Assembly: GCF_900129305.1 (NCBI RefSeq) | Contig: NZ_FQVB01000019.1 | Location: 28,278-92,277, forward strand | Direction: 5' to 3' | DNA length: 64,000 bases | Source of the DNA: Desulfacinum infernum DSM 9756 | GTDB lineage: Bacteria > Desulfobacterota > Syntrophobacteria > Syntrophobacterales > DSM-9756 | Shown here: piece after piece, positions 7,775 to 16,510 of the stretch | Position numbering within the stretch: the first letter of the stretch is position 1 | Layout of the letters: each line of letters starts with the position of its first letter | Notes under the pieces: model-generated | The model's input: only the letters and a program-made list of their open reading frames with translations | The model's database searches: none | Told to the model about the DNA's origin: nothing | Program-made: the position numbers and the translations under genes

Positions 7775-10084
7775 ATGGCGAAGATCACGTTAAAGATCAA
7801 CGGCCAGGAAGTCCAGGTGGAAGAGGGTGCCACGATTCTGGAGGCTGCGAATCAGGCGGGGGTGTACATCCCCACCTTGTGCTACCATCCCTATCTGCCG
7901 CTGGAGGAGGCATGCCGGATCTGCGTTGTGGAGGACGTGCGACGGGGTTGGTCCACGCTGGTGGCGGCCTGCGTTTTCCCCGCCCGGCAGGGCATGGTGA
8001 TCGAGACCGATTCGGAAAAGGTGCAGGAATCCCGAAAGACCATCCTGGAACTCCTTCTCTCCGATCATCCCAACGAATGCATGACCTGCCAGGCCACGGG
8101 CCAGTGCGAGCTCCAGGACCTGGCCTACCGCTACCGGGTGCAGCCGGACGTGTACACGGGGGAACGTCACAGGCTGCCGGTGGATTCGGATCCCAACCCG
8201 TTTCTGCACATCGACATGAACAAGTGCGTCCTGTGTCGGCGCTGCATCCGGGCCTGCCACGAGATCCAGGGGGCGGACATCTGGACCAAGGTGGGGCGCG
8301 GCTTTGAACAGCGCATCTCCACCGCCTTCGAATTGCCCCTGGAAGATGCCGGGTGCGAATTCTGCGGCCATTGTGCCGACTTCTGCCCGGTGGACGCCAT
8401 CGGATTTCGTTCCGGACGCTACGAGGTGCGTTCGTGGGAAACGCGAAAAGGAACCACCGTCTGCCTGCAGTGTCCCATGGGCTGCGGCGTGACCTACGAG
8501 GTCCACAACGGCAAGGTGGTGACGGCCCACGGCCACTTTGCATCTCCCGCCAACGGCGGCGCCCTTTGCAAGCGGGGCCGCTTCAACTACAACTTCGTGA
8601 ACACGCCGGAAAGACTCCAGGGGGCCATGGTCCAAAACGACGCCGGGGAACTGGAGTCCGTCCCCGTGGATCAGGCCCTGGATACGGCCGCCGCCCGACT
8701 GCGGGACCTGGCGGACCAGAACGGCGGGCCGTCCGTGGCCGTTCTTGCCGGCGATATGCTGACCAACGAGGAATACTACCTCCTGCAGAAGCTGGCCCGC
8801 GGCGCCCTTCAGACCCACAACGTGGACAGCGTGGCCGGTCCGTGGCAGCTCCCCCTCTACGAAGGGCTTGCCACCAGCCTGGGGCTGGGAGCCATGACCA
8901 ATCCGCTTTCGGATATCGCCCGGGCCAAGAGCCTTCTGGTGCTGGGGTCCAACACCCTGGAAAAACATGCCATCGCGGCCATCCGCGCCCGGAAGGCGGT
9001 GCGGGAGGGGGCGGTGATGATCGTGGCCCATCCCGACCAGGTGGCGCTCACCAAGAACGCGGAGCGGCACCTGGCCATCCAGCCGGGATCCGAAAGCGCC
9101 CTGGTGTGTGGTTTCCTCAAGGTGGTTCTGGAAGAAAAGCTTTACGACGAAGGCTTCGTGGAAGCCAACACTCAGGACTTTGACAAGCTTCAAAGGAGCC
9201 TGGAAAAGATCTCCCTGGCTGGTGTGGCGGAAAAGACGGGCCTTTCGGAGGACGCCCTTCGGGACGCCGTCCGGCTCTACGCCTCCAGGAAACCCGCCTG
9301 CCTCATCTACGGGGCGGACCGGGCCGGAGACCCCGCCGACGAGACCTTCTATCGCATGTGCGTGGCCCTGCAGGCCCTGCTGGGATCCGTGGGAGTTCCG
9401 GGGGGCGGCGTGATGGCCATGGGCGTGGCGGGTAACGGCCAGGGAGCCGTCCAGTTCGGCGCCTGTCCCAAGTACCTGCCCGGCTTCCGGCCGGCCACTC
9501 AGGCGGCGTCCAGGAAGGTCGCTTCCAATCTGTGGGGCGTGGAAGTGCCCGGCGAGCCGGGGCTTTCGTGGCCCGACATGTTCGAGGCCATCGACAAGGG
9601 ACAGATCAAGGCCCTCTACCTGGTGGGGCTGGACCCCTTCGGCTTGGGGCTTCCGGAAAGAAAGGTGGAATCGGCTCTCGCCAAGCTGCAGCTTCTGATC
9701 GTCCAGGATACGGCCAAGACCCGGGCGGCCGATTTCGCCCACGTGGTCCTTCCGGGAGCGGCCTACATGGAGAAGGAGGGAACGGCCGTCAACTGCGAGC
9801 GCCGGTTCCAGAGGCTCTCCCCCGTCATGGCGCCTCCGGGGCAGGCCCGGGCGGACTTCGACCTCATCAACGGGCTGCTGAGACGCCTCCATGAGAATCT
9901 GGCTCCCGCGGGACCGGCCGCCGCCTTTGCGGAAGCCGCCCAGCTCGTGAAGGAACTGGGACCCGCCTCTTACGAAACCGTGGACGGCCTGTGCTGGCCC
10001 ATCGGAGAGAGCGGCACGGGAACCGAGCGACTCCTGCTCCAAGGGTCGGACAAGCCGATCAAGTTCTACGCCGCGCGCCTTTAG
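7775..10084 (+). CDS. nuoG: NuoG / formate-dehydrogenase-like iron-sulfur subunit
   Basis: 769 residues. Domains in order: [2Fe-2S] ferredoxin (Cys36/47/50/66), His-Cys cluster (His98, Cys102/105/111), two CxxCxxCxxxC clusters (Cys151/154/157/161 and Cys194/197/200/204), a molybdopterin-type 4Fe-4S domain from Cys230, then a large molybdopterin oxidoreductase fold. The fold is closest to NAD-linked formate dehydrogenases (LATSLGLGAMTNPLSDI, LVLGSNTLEKH). Where those enzymes carry the catalytic Cys/Sec-His pair, this protein has Trp357-Gln358. It is therefore probably an electron-wire subunit rather than a formate oxidiser. The start ATG lies 8-9 bases after AGAGGGA. The stop TAG coincides with the end of a repeat element. 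Confidence 0.88.
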   Translation: MAKITLKINGQEVQVEEGATILEAANQAGVYIPTLCYHPYLPLEEACRICVVEDVRRGWSTLVAACVFPARQGMVIETDSEKVQESRKTILELLLSDHPNECMTCQATGQCELQDLAYRYRVQPDVYTGERHRLPVDSDPNPFLHIDMNKCVLCRRCIRACHEIQGADIWTKVGRGFEQRISTAFELPLEDAGCEFCGHCADFCPVDAIGFRSGRYEVRSWETRKGTTVCLQCPMGCGVTYEVHNGKVVTAHGHFASPANGGALCKRGRFNYNFVNTPERLQGAMVQNDAGELESVPVDQALDTAAARLRDLADQNGGPSVAVLAGDMLTNEEYYLLQKLARGALQTHNVDSVAGPWQLPLYEGLATSLGLGAMTNPLSDIARAKSLLVLGSNTLEKHAIAAIRARKAVREGAVMIVAHPDQVALTKNAERHLAIQPGSESALVCGFLKVVLEEKLYDEGFVEANTQDFDKLQRSLEKISLAGVAEKTGLSEDALRDAVRLYASRKPACLIYGADRAGDPADETFYRMCVALQALLGSVGVPGGGVMAMGVAGNGQGAVQFGACPKYLPGFRPATQAASRKVASNLWGVEVPGEPGLSWPDMFEAIDKGQIKALYLVGLDPFGLGLPERKVESALAKLQLLIVQDTAKTRAADFAHVVLPGAAYMEKEGTAVNCERRFQRLSPVMAPPGQARADFDLINGLLRRLHENLAPAGPAAAFAEAAQLVKELGPASYETVDGLCWPIGESGTGTERLLLQGSDKPIKFYAARL

Positions 10085-10303
10085 GACCCTGCCTGAAGAC
10101 GCCAGGGGTGACCTCTTTTTTCGTAGCGCAGCCCTTTAGGGCTGCGGAAGAACCCCCGAACGTTGGATGGACCATCGCGTATTTCCTATCACTTCATGAA
10201 GTTGCGATGGCCCTTTCCGCGGGGCTGAAGCCCCGCGGCTACGAAAAGAGGGGCCATAGCCCGGGCTCTTGCCTCGGAGAGCCATTGTCGGACAGGCTCC
10301 AAG
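10082..10303 (+). repeat. Family A palindromic element, copy A1
   Basis: About 220 bp with imperfect terminal inverted repeats (left TAGGACCCTGCCTGA, right GTCGGACAGGCTCC) and two internal hairpins, GCAGCCCTTTAGGGCTGC and CGCGGGGCTGAAGCCCCGCG. Near-identical sequence recurs at 22889, 29640 (reversed), 46566 (reversed), 51732 and 58914. Its first TAG is the stop codon of the NuoG-like gene. Confidence 0.85.
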
Positions 10304-10468
10304 GAAGCTGTCCGACAACTCCGCAAACCGTCACTCCCGCGCAAGCGGGAGTCCATAACTTGCCGGGAATCCTGGATCCCCGCTCCCCGTTCAAGCCGGG
10401 GACAAGCTTCGCGGGGATGACGAATCGGCGTTGAACAAGGCGGATTTGCCATTCTAGGACACGCTCCC
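10303..10468. repeat. Family B palindromic element, copy B1
   Basis: About 165 bp bounded by AGCTGTCCGACAA on the left and TAGGACACGCTCC on the right, which are the same kind of termini as family A. The core is different: CACTCCCGCGCAAGCGGGAGTC and a GGGGAT..ATCCCC-type pair. The inverted copy lies at 22746-22890. It directly abuts copy A1. Confidence 0.7.
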
Positions 10469-10693
10469 AGGAGCTGCTCGGAGAAAGCCTTTCCCGTTGA
10501 TGGTGCCCGGAATTTTCCGTCCTGTTTGCAGCCGCGGGGCTTGAGCCCGGCGGCTGCGGCTTTTCGGAGGTTGCGGAACGGACGGTCCTGTTATGCAGAC
10601 CATGCCGCCTTCCATGGGGATGCGCTGTGGCGGACAGGCGCAGACGCTTGTGTTGATCTTGCCTTCAACGGATGTTCAGAGCTGCGGGAGGAC
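10469..10693. other. Gene-free stretch with a family A hairpin remnant
   Basis: Gene-free sequence up to the end of the U32 peptidase gene. At about 10528-10560 it contains CAGCCGCGGGGCTTGAGCCC, a degenerate copy of the second family A hairpin. No convincing gene, promoter or terminator is seen. Confidence 0.5.
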
Positions 10694-11956
10694 TCAGCGC
10701 GCTGTCCGCACCACCTGGTCGGGGAAGGTGTCGAAAGGAACGAAAAACTGGACCCGCTGGTTGGGATGGACCTTTTCCACGGGCCGACCTGCGGGATCGT
10801 GCATCTCCCTTATCTCAAAGAATCTGTTAGATCCGTCGGGGAACAAGAATTCCAGTCGGACGCCCCGAACCAGGGGGCTTCGGGCTTCCAGCAGAACGGG
10901 CAGCCGGTCCCGGACGCCGTGTTGGGGATGTTCCCGGTGGGATGCCGGATGGCGCCGGACGATGCCGGCCAGGGTGTGGGTGCGGCAGTAGTCGGTTTCA
11001 TGGGCCACGTGGGCCTCCTGGAAGGCGTCGTCCGGAAACATGAGCCCGTAGGTGTAAGGCCGGTGGCTCACTTTCCGAAGCTCCTCCATCCAGGCGGGGT
11101 CCGCCACGAAACCTTCCGGATCTTCAAAATACCGGTCGATGGCCAGCCGATAGGCACGAACCACCGTGGCCACGTAGTGGGCGCCCTTCATGCGCCCTTC
11201 GATCTTCAAGGCGTCCGCCCCCAGGCGCAACACTTCCTGCAGCTTGGGGAGCAGACACAGGTCGCGGGAATTGAAGATGTAGGTCCCCCGCCCGTCCTCT
11301 TCCACGGCGAAGAATTCGCCCGGCCTCTTTTCCTCCATCAAATGGTAGCGCCATCGACACGGTTGTGTGCAAAAACCCCGGTTGGCTCCGCGCCGGTTGA
11401 GAAAGGCGCTCAAAAGGCACCTTCCCGAATAGGACACGCACAGGGCGCCGTGAACGAAGAGCTCCAATTCCACGCCCACCGTTTGCCGCACGGCGAGAAT
11501 CTCTTCCCAGTTGAGCTCACGGGCCAGGTTGATGCGACGGATGCCGTTCCGGGCCCAGAACCGGGCGCCGGCCGCGTTGGTGGTGTTGGCCTGGGTGCTC
11601 AGATGCAGGGGTACATGGGGAGCTATCCGCCGGGCCAGCTCAATCACCCCGGGATCGCTCACGATGAGTCCGTCCACTCCGATTTCGGCCGCGTAGGCAA
11701 CGGCCCTTTCCAGATCCGGAAGTTCCGGCGGATGGGGAAAGACGTTGAGTGCCCAATAGAGCTTCTTTCCCCGGCGGCGGGCCAGGTGCACGGCCTGGGC
11801 CAGCTCCTCGTCATCCAGGTTTCCCGCCTGGGCCCGGAGACTGAACCGGGTGCCTCCCACATAGACCGCGTCGGCGCCGTAGCGCAAGGCGACGCGCACC
11901 TTTTCCAGGGTGCCTCCCGGGGCCAGGAGTTCGGGTTTTTTCGCCGGTGCGTTCAT
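10694..11956 (-). CDS. Peptidase U32 family protein
   Basis: 420 residues. It begins ELLAPGGTLEKVRVALRYGA, the classic N-terminus of U32 peptidase/RNA-hydroxylase family proteins (YegQ/RlhA/UbiU type). It carries the family signature ALKIEGRMKGAHYVATVVRA, and the cysteines in CVSYSGRCLLS and GFCTQPCRW probably bind an iron-sulfur cluster, as in UbiU/V and RlhA. A good GGAGG lies 6 bases before the ATG. It diverges from dprA over a gap of 102 bases. The C-terminal beta-barrel-like region (residues 330-420) is present. Whether it modifies rRNA or acts as a protease cannot be told from sequence. Confidence 0.88.
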   Translation of the reverse strand: MNAPAKKPELLAPGGTLEKVRVALRYGADAVYVGGTRFSLRAQAGNLDDEELAQAVHLARRRGKKLYWALNVFPHPPELPDLERAVAYAAEIGVDGLIVSDPGVIELARRIAPHVPLHLSTQANTTNAAGARFWARNGIRRINLARELNWEEILAVRQTVGVELELFVHGALCVSYSGRCLLSAFLNRRGANRGFCTQPCRWRYHLMEEKRPGEFFAVEEDGRGTYIFNSRDLCLLPKLQEVLRLGADALKIEGRMKGAHYVATVVRAYRLAIDRYFEDPEGFVADPAWMEELRKVSHRPYTYGLMFPDDAFQEAHVAHETDYCRTHTLAGIVRRHPASHREHPQHGVRDRLPVLLEARSPLVRGVRLEFLFPDGSNRFFEIREMHDPAGRPVEKVHPNQRVQFFVPFDTFPDQVVRTAR

Positions 11957-12058
11957 CGGTCCTCCATGCGGGGCGTCGGCCTCCGGTGTCCGGATTTGAC
12001 AAATGCTCAAGGGGGCTATAACTAACACTGCCATCGGGAACGGATCAAGGAAGCCTTC

Positions 12059-13198
12059 GTGACGAGAACCGAACTGGACGAAACGACAAGAGCCTGGCTC
12101 ACCTTGAGGCTTACGCCCGGACTGGGGGCTCGTTCCATGCTCCGCCTTTTGGAGCGTTTCGGATCCCCGGAGGCGGTGGTGCGTGCCGGAGGCCGGGATC
12201 TGGAAACGGTTCCGGGGCTTCGGCGCGAGGCGAAAGAGGCGTTGAGCCGAAAGCGCACCCTGCGGCCCGTGGAGGAGGAATGGGAGGCGCTGCGGCGCCG
12301 GGGCTGGGGGATCGTCTGTCTGGGCGATGAGGATTACCCGGAGAATCTCAAGGCAATCCCCGACCCCCCACCCGTGCTTTACGTGACCGGCCTGCCGGAG
12401 CCCAAGGACCTGGTGGCGGTGGCGGTGGTGGGGTCCCGGTTCGCCTCGCCCATGGGTCTCCTCTTCACGGAAAAGCTCTGCGCGGACCTGGGACGACGGG
12501 GCGTGACCGTGGTGAGCGGTTTCGCCATGGGAATCGACAGCGCGGCCCACCGTGGGGCCCTCAAGGCGGGGGGACGCACCATCGCCGTTCTGGGCTGCGG
12601 GCTGGATGTGGTTTATCCCAAGCCGAACCGGGATCTTCGCCGGAGGATTGTCGAAAAGGGTCTCCTGGTCAGCGAGTTTCCGCTGGGCACGCCGCCGCTG
12701 GCCGGCCATTTCCCCATGCGAAATCGCATCATCAGCGGCCTTTCGCTGGGCGTGGTGGTGGTGGAGGCGGCCGACCGCAGCGGGTCGCTCATCACGGCCC
12801 GGCTCGCCCTGGAGCAGGGGCGGGAGGTGTTCGCCGTGCCTGGGCTCGCGCGGCATTTCAGGAGTTCCGGACCGCACCGGCTTTTGCGCCAGGGGGCCAA
12901 GCTGGTGGAATCGGCCGAAGACATCCTGGAAGAGATCGCGCCCATGGTTCGGCCCAGCTGGTCCATGTCGGACGTGGCGGCAGGGGCGGCGGGGGAAGGA
13001 GGCCGGGACGACGGCGAGCCGAATCTGTCCGAGGAACACCAACGGATCCTTGCCGTTCTTTCGGAGGAGCCGTGCCATGTGGACCGGATCTGCCGGGAGT
13101 GCTCTCTTGGTGCGGCCCAAACCATGGCACTTCTTTTGGACCTGGAGATGAAAGGCCTTGTGCGCCAACTGCCCGGCAAGTATTTTGTGCGCCTTTAA
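12059..13198 (+). CDS. dprA: DNA-processing protein DprA
   Basis: 379-residue single-strand DNA and RecA-loading protein of natural transformation. An N-terminal helix-hairpin-helix/SAM-like part (LTLRLTPGLGARSMLRLLE) is followed by the Rossmann DprA core with VVGSRFASPMG, GFAMGIDSAAHRGAL, SEFPLGTPPLAGHFPMRNRI and ALEQGREVFAVPG. The last 60 residues form a winged-helix DML1-type domain (VDRICRECSLGAAQTMALLLDLEMKGLVRQLPGKYF). It uses a GTG start with AAGGAAG upstream. topA follows after 65 bases, the common dprA-topA pairing. Confidence 0.95.
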   Translation: MTRTELDETTRAWLTLRLTPGLGARSMLRLLERFGSPEAVVRAGGRDLETVPGLRREAKEALSRKRTLRPVEEEWEALRRRGWGIVCLGDEDYPENLKAIPDPPPVLYVTGLPEPKDLVAVAVVGSRFASPMGLLFTEKLCADLGRRGVTVVSGFAMGIDSAAHRGALKAGGRTIAVLGCGLDVVYPKPNRDLRRRIVEKGLLVSEFPLGTPPLAGHFPMRNRIISGLSLGVVVVEAADRSGSLITARLALEQGREVFAVPGLARHFRSSGPHRLLRQGAKLVESAEDILEEIAPMVRPSWSMSDVAAGAAGEGGRDDGEPNLSEEHQRILAVLSEEPCHVDRICRECSLGAAQTMALLLDLEMKGLVRQLPGKYFVRL

Positions 13199-13263
13199 TT
13201 GGTTTCAAGAAAACGGCCGACCGTGCCGAAAAGAGTACTGAGAGAAAACTTATCGAGGGATGA

Positions 13264-15582
13264 ATGGCCAAGTCACTGCTGATCGTAGAGAGTCCGACCA
13301 AGGCGAGAACACTCAACCGGTACCTGGGCAAGGATTTCATCGTCAAGGCGTCCGTAGGGCATGTGAAGGATCTGCCGAAGACCAAGCTCGGCATCGACGT
13401 GGAAAACCAGTTCAAGCCCGAATATCAGGTGATCCGGGGCAAGAAAAAGGTCCTGAAGGAGTTGAGCGAGGCCGCCGCCAAAGCGGACGCCATCTACCTG
13501 GGGCCCGACCCGGACCGGGAGGGAGAGGCCATCGCGTGGCACATTGCGGAAGAACTGAAGGCCAACGGCAAGCCGGTTCACCGCGTTCTGTTCTATGAAC
13601 TGACCCACAAGGCCATCAAGGAAGCCCTGCAGCGCCCGGGGCAACTGAATCGGTACCTCTACGATGCCCAGCAGGCCCGCCGGATCCTGGATCGCCTGGT
13701 GGGGTACCTCATTTCGCCGATTCTGTGGGAGAAGGTGCGACGGGGGCTGAGCGCCGGCCGGGTTCAGTCGGTGGCCCTGAGGCTGGTGTGTGAACGGGAG
13801 CGGGAGATCCAGCGGTTCGAGCCCCAGGAGTACTGGTCCATTACGGCCCGTCTGGCCAAGCGGTCTGCCGAGGAGGCCCGCGGGGGCCCTCAGGATTTTC
13901 TGGCCAAGCTGTGGCGGTGCGGGAAGAAAAAGGCGGAAATTCCCAACGAGGAAGAGGCCTCGGCCATCGTCCAGGCGGTGCAGGGCCGGATCTTCCGCGT
14001 TCAGAAGGTCGAAAAGAAACGCCGGCAACGCAAGGCGCCGCCTCCCTTCATCACCAGCACCCTGCAGCAGGAGGCGGCCCGCAAGCTCCGCTTTCCCGCC
14101 AAGAAGACCATGCGGGTGGCCCAAAGGCTCTACGAAGGTGTGGAACTTGGAGACGAAGGGGCGGTGGGCCTCATCACCTACATGCGCACGGACTCCACCC
14201 GCCTGGCCGATGAAGCGGTCCAGGCGGTCCGCCGGCACATCCAGGAGACCTACGGCAAGGAGTATCTGCCGGGACGCCCTGTGGTCTACAAGACCAAGTC
14301 GGCGGCCCAGGACGCCCACGAGGCCATACGACCCACGGACGTTTTTCGGACTCCGGAATCGGTCAAAGACTACCTGGGTCGCGACGAGTTGGCCCTCTAC
14401 ACCTTGATCTGGAAGCGATTCGTGGCCTGCCAGATGGCGCCGGCCCGCATCTTCCAGACGGCGGTGGATATCGAGGCCGCAGCTCAGGACCAGGACGCGA
14501 AGAAAGGGGCTACGGCAGCGTCCGGCATGAGCTATGTCTTTCGGGCGACAGGGTCCGTCATCGAATTCCCGGGCTTCATGGTGCTCTATACCGAAGGCAC
14601 GGACGAGGGGGACAAGGAGGACGAGGAAGCTCAAAGTCGTCTGCCTGATCTGAAAGAAGGGGAAGTGGTGGATCTCAAGAAGCTCATCCCCAAGCAGCAC
14701 TTCACCCAGCCTCCTCCCCGCTACACGGAAGCCAGCCTGATACGCGAACTGGAGGAGAAGGGGATCGGCAGGCCCAGCACCTACGCCAGTATTCTGTCCA
14801 CCATCGTGGATCGGGAGTACGTGAAGCAGAACCGCCGGCAACTGACGCCCACGGAACTGGGATTCATCATCAACGACCTGCTGGTCCAGCACTTTCCGGA
14901 TATCGTGGACGTGGAATTCACGGCCAAGATGGAAAAGAGCCTGGACGAGGTGGAGCAGGGCGCCTCTCCCTACATCCGGGTGTTGGAGGAGTTCTACAGC
15001 CGCTTTCAGAAGACGCTCACGGAAGCGCAAAGGGATATGCTCAACCTGCGAGTGGCGGGACTCCCCACGGGGCTGTCGTGCCCCAAGTGCGGAAAGCCGC
15101 TCCATATCCGCTTCAGCCGAAACGGACCGTTTTTGGCCTGCACGGGCTATCCGAACTGCACTTTCTCTTCCAACTACGAAAGGGATGAGAAAGGGGCCAT
15201 CCGGCTGGTGGAGCAGGAAACCACCACGGAACTCTGCGAGAAGTGCGGCCGTCCCATGGTGGTCAAGCAGGGACGGTTCGGTGAATTTCTGGCGTGCAGC
15301 GGCTATCCCAAGTGTAAGAACACCAAGGCCATCGGCATGGGCATTGCCTGCCCCCGGGAAGGATGCGACGGGGAGCTGGTGGAGCGATTCAGCAAGCGAG
15401 GCCGGAAGTTCTACGGGTGCAACCGCTATCCGGACTGCGATCTGGTTTTGTGGAGCCGGCCGGTTGCCATCACCTGCGCTCAATGCGGATCCCCGGCCAT
15501 GGTGGAAAGGGTGAGCAAGAAAGGCGACCGGACCTACACCTGCGCCCGGCCGGGGTGTGGTTACAAGTTCAGCGACACCTGA
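13264..15582 (+). CDS. topA: DNA topoisomerase I
   Basis: 772-residue type IA topoisomerase that relaxes negative supercoils. The N-terminal TOPRIM domain contains LLIVESPTKARTL and the acidic DPDREGEAI. The catalytic tyrosine is Tyr306 in LITYMRTDSTR. The C-terminal region has four CxxC-type zinc ribbons in a row, starting at CPKCGKPL, CEKCGRPM, CPREGCDG and CAQCGSPA, each with a second cysteine pair (the third and fourth have slightly altered spacing). Length and layout fit full bacterial TopA. Confidence 0.96.
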   Translation: MAKSLLIVESPTKARTLNRYLGKDFIVKASVGHVKDLPKTKLGIDVENQFKPEYQVIRGKKKVLKELSEAAAKADAIYLGPDPDREGEAIAWHIAEELKANGKPVHRVLFYELTHKAIKEALQRPGQLNRYLYDAQQARRILDRLVGYLISPILWEKVRRGLSAGRVQSVALRLVCEREREIQRFEPQEYWSITARLAKRSAEEARGGPQDFLAKLWRCGKKKAEIPNEEEASAIVQAVQGRIFRVQKVEKKRRQRKAPPPFITSTLQQEAARKLRFPAKKTMRVAQRLYEGVELGDEGAVGLITYMRTDSTRLADEAVQAVRRHIQETYGKEYLPGRPVVYKTKSAAQDAHEAIRPTDVFRTPESVKDYLGRDELALYTLIWKRFVACQMAPARIFQTAVDIEAAAQDQDAKKGATAASGMSYVFRATGSVIEFPGFMVLYTEGTDEGDKEDEEAQSRLPDLKEGEVVDLKKLIPKQHFTQPPPRYTEASLIRELEEKGIGRPSTYASILSTIVDREYVKQNRRQLTPTELGFIINDLLVQHFPDIVDVEFTAKMEKSLDEVEQGASPYIRVLEEFYSRFQKTLTEAQRDMLNLRVAGLPTGLSCPKCGKPLHIRFSRNGPFLACTGYPNCTFSSNYERDEKGAIRLVEQETTTELCEKCGRPMVVKQGRFGEFLACSGYPKCKNTKAIGMGIACPREGCDGELVERFSKRGRKFYGCNRYPDCDLVLWSRPVAITCAQCGSPAMVERVSKKGDRTYTCARPGCGYKFSDT

Positions 15583-15617
15583 GACGGGGCGTTGCGGGAA
15601 CGAAGGATCACGGGGAT

Positions 15618-16391
15618 ATGGAGTCCATCTTCCATTTCTTCTTTTTCGCTCTGGGGTGCTGCCTGGGGAGTTTTTTCAACGTGGTGATCCACCGGCTGCC
15701 CCGGGGAGAGTCCATCGTGTTCCCGGGATCCAGGTGTCCCTCCTGCGGATCGGGCATCGCCTGGTACGACAACCTGCCGCTCCTGAGCTACGTGCTGCTC
15801 CGGGGACGATGCCGGCAGTGCAAGGCGCGCATATCGCTGAGATACCCGCTGGTGGAGTTGCTCACAGGCGTCCTGGTGTTTCTGCTCTACCGGCAGTTCG
15901 GCCTGGGGGTTTCCTTTTTCGTCTTCTTTGTCTTTGCGGCCCTGCTGGTTCTCATCGCCTTCATCGACCTGGATACCTATCTCATTCCGGACGTCTTGTC
16001 GTTGTCCGGGCTGGCAGTGGGGCTGGCGGCGTCCTTCGTGGGAAGCCACATCACCTGGTTCGACTCGGTGTTGGGCGTGCTTTTGGGAGGCGGCCTTTTC
16101 TACGCTGTGGCCTGGGCCTACCAGGTGCTCCGGAAACAGGACGGCTTGGGCGGCGGGGATATCAAATTGCTCGCCATGATCGGGGCCTTTACGGGCTGGC
16201 AGGGGGTTCTTTTCACCATTTTCCTGTCTTCCGTGGTGGGGACGGTGGTCGGCCTGGCGGTGATGCTCCGTCGGGGCCAGGGAATGGCCGCACGCATCCC
16301 CTTCGGGCCCTTCCTGTCCCTGGCGGCCCTCTGTTATCTTTTCTGGGGCAAGGGTTGGGTTCGATGGTATTTTGGTCTTTTGTCCGGGTAG
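15618..16391 (+). CDS. pilD: Prepilin peptidase (A24, GspO/PilD)
   Basis: 257-residue polytopic membrane aspartic protease that cleaves and N-methylates type IV pilin/type II secretion prepilins. Two CxxC pairs in the cytosolic loop (CPSCGSGIAW and CRQCKARIS) are typical of the bifunctional enzyme. The two catalytic aspartates lie in FIDLDTYLIPD and GGGDIKLLAMIGAF. The ATG follows GGGGAT. It lies 35 bases after topA and 119 bases before rsmE. No pilin or secretion genes are in the window, so the substrates are encoded elsewhere. Confidence 0.94.
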   Translation: MESIFHFFFFALGCCLGSFFNVVIHRLPRGESIVFPGSRCPSCGSGIAWYDNLPLLSYVLLRGRCRQCKARISLRYPLVELLTGVLVFLLYRQFGLGVSFFVFFVFAALLVLIAFIDLDTYLIPDVLSLSGLAVGLAASFVGSHITWFDSVLGVLLGGGLFYAVAWAYQVLRKQDGLGGGDIKLLAMIGAFTGWQGVLFTIFLSSVVGTVVGLAVMLRRGQGMAARIPFGPFLSLAALCYLFWGKGWVRWYFGLLSG

Positions 16392-16445
16392 TCTTCCCGT
16401 TTCCCTCCGGAAGAGGGAGATGGGCCGGCTGCAGCCGACAGACAA

Positions 16446-16508
16446 CAGGCCACGGCTAACGGATCACAGCTTTCGGATCACGGATTACGGATCACGGACA
16501 CACGGACC
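16446..16508. repeat. Degenerate tandem repeat T1 (GGATCACGGATTACGG type)
   Basis: About 60 bases made of imperfect 9-11 base units such as GGATCACGGATTACGGATCA. The same unit builds the array at 44287-44370. It ends within a few bases of the rsmE start codon. Confidence 0.7.
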
Positions 16509-16510
16509 CG

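Noticed and set aside
9408..9470. Selenocysteine use in the NuoG-like gene
   Set aside because: There is no in-frame TGA in the gene. The only Cys near the expected loop (FGACPKYLPG) is not at the formate active-site position.
7790..10042. Long minus-strand frame opposite the NuoG-like gene
   Set aside because: Antisense shadow with no domain resemblance.
7775..10084. NAD-dependent formate dehydrogenase alpha subunit
   Set aside because: The catalytic Cys/Sec-His is replaced by Trp-Gln, and the gene sits in a complex I operon.
13273..15483. Long minus-strand frame opposite topA
   Set aside because: Antisense shadow; topA on the plus strand is unmistakable.
16446..16508. CRISPR array at the tandem repeats (also 43966, 44287, 49190)
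   Set aside because: Units are only 7-11 bases, imperfect, without unique spacers, and no cas genes are present.
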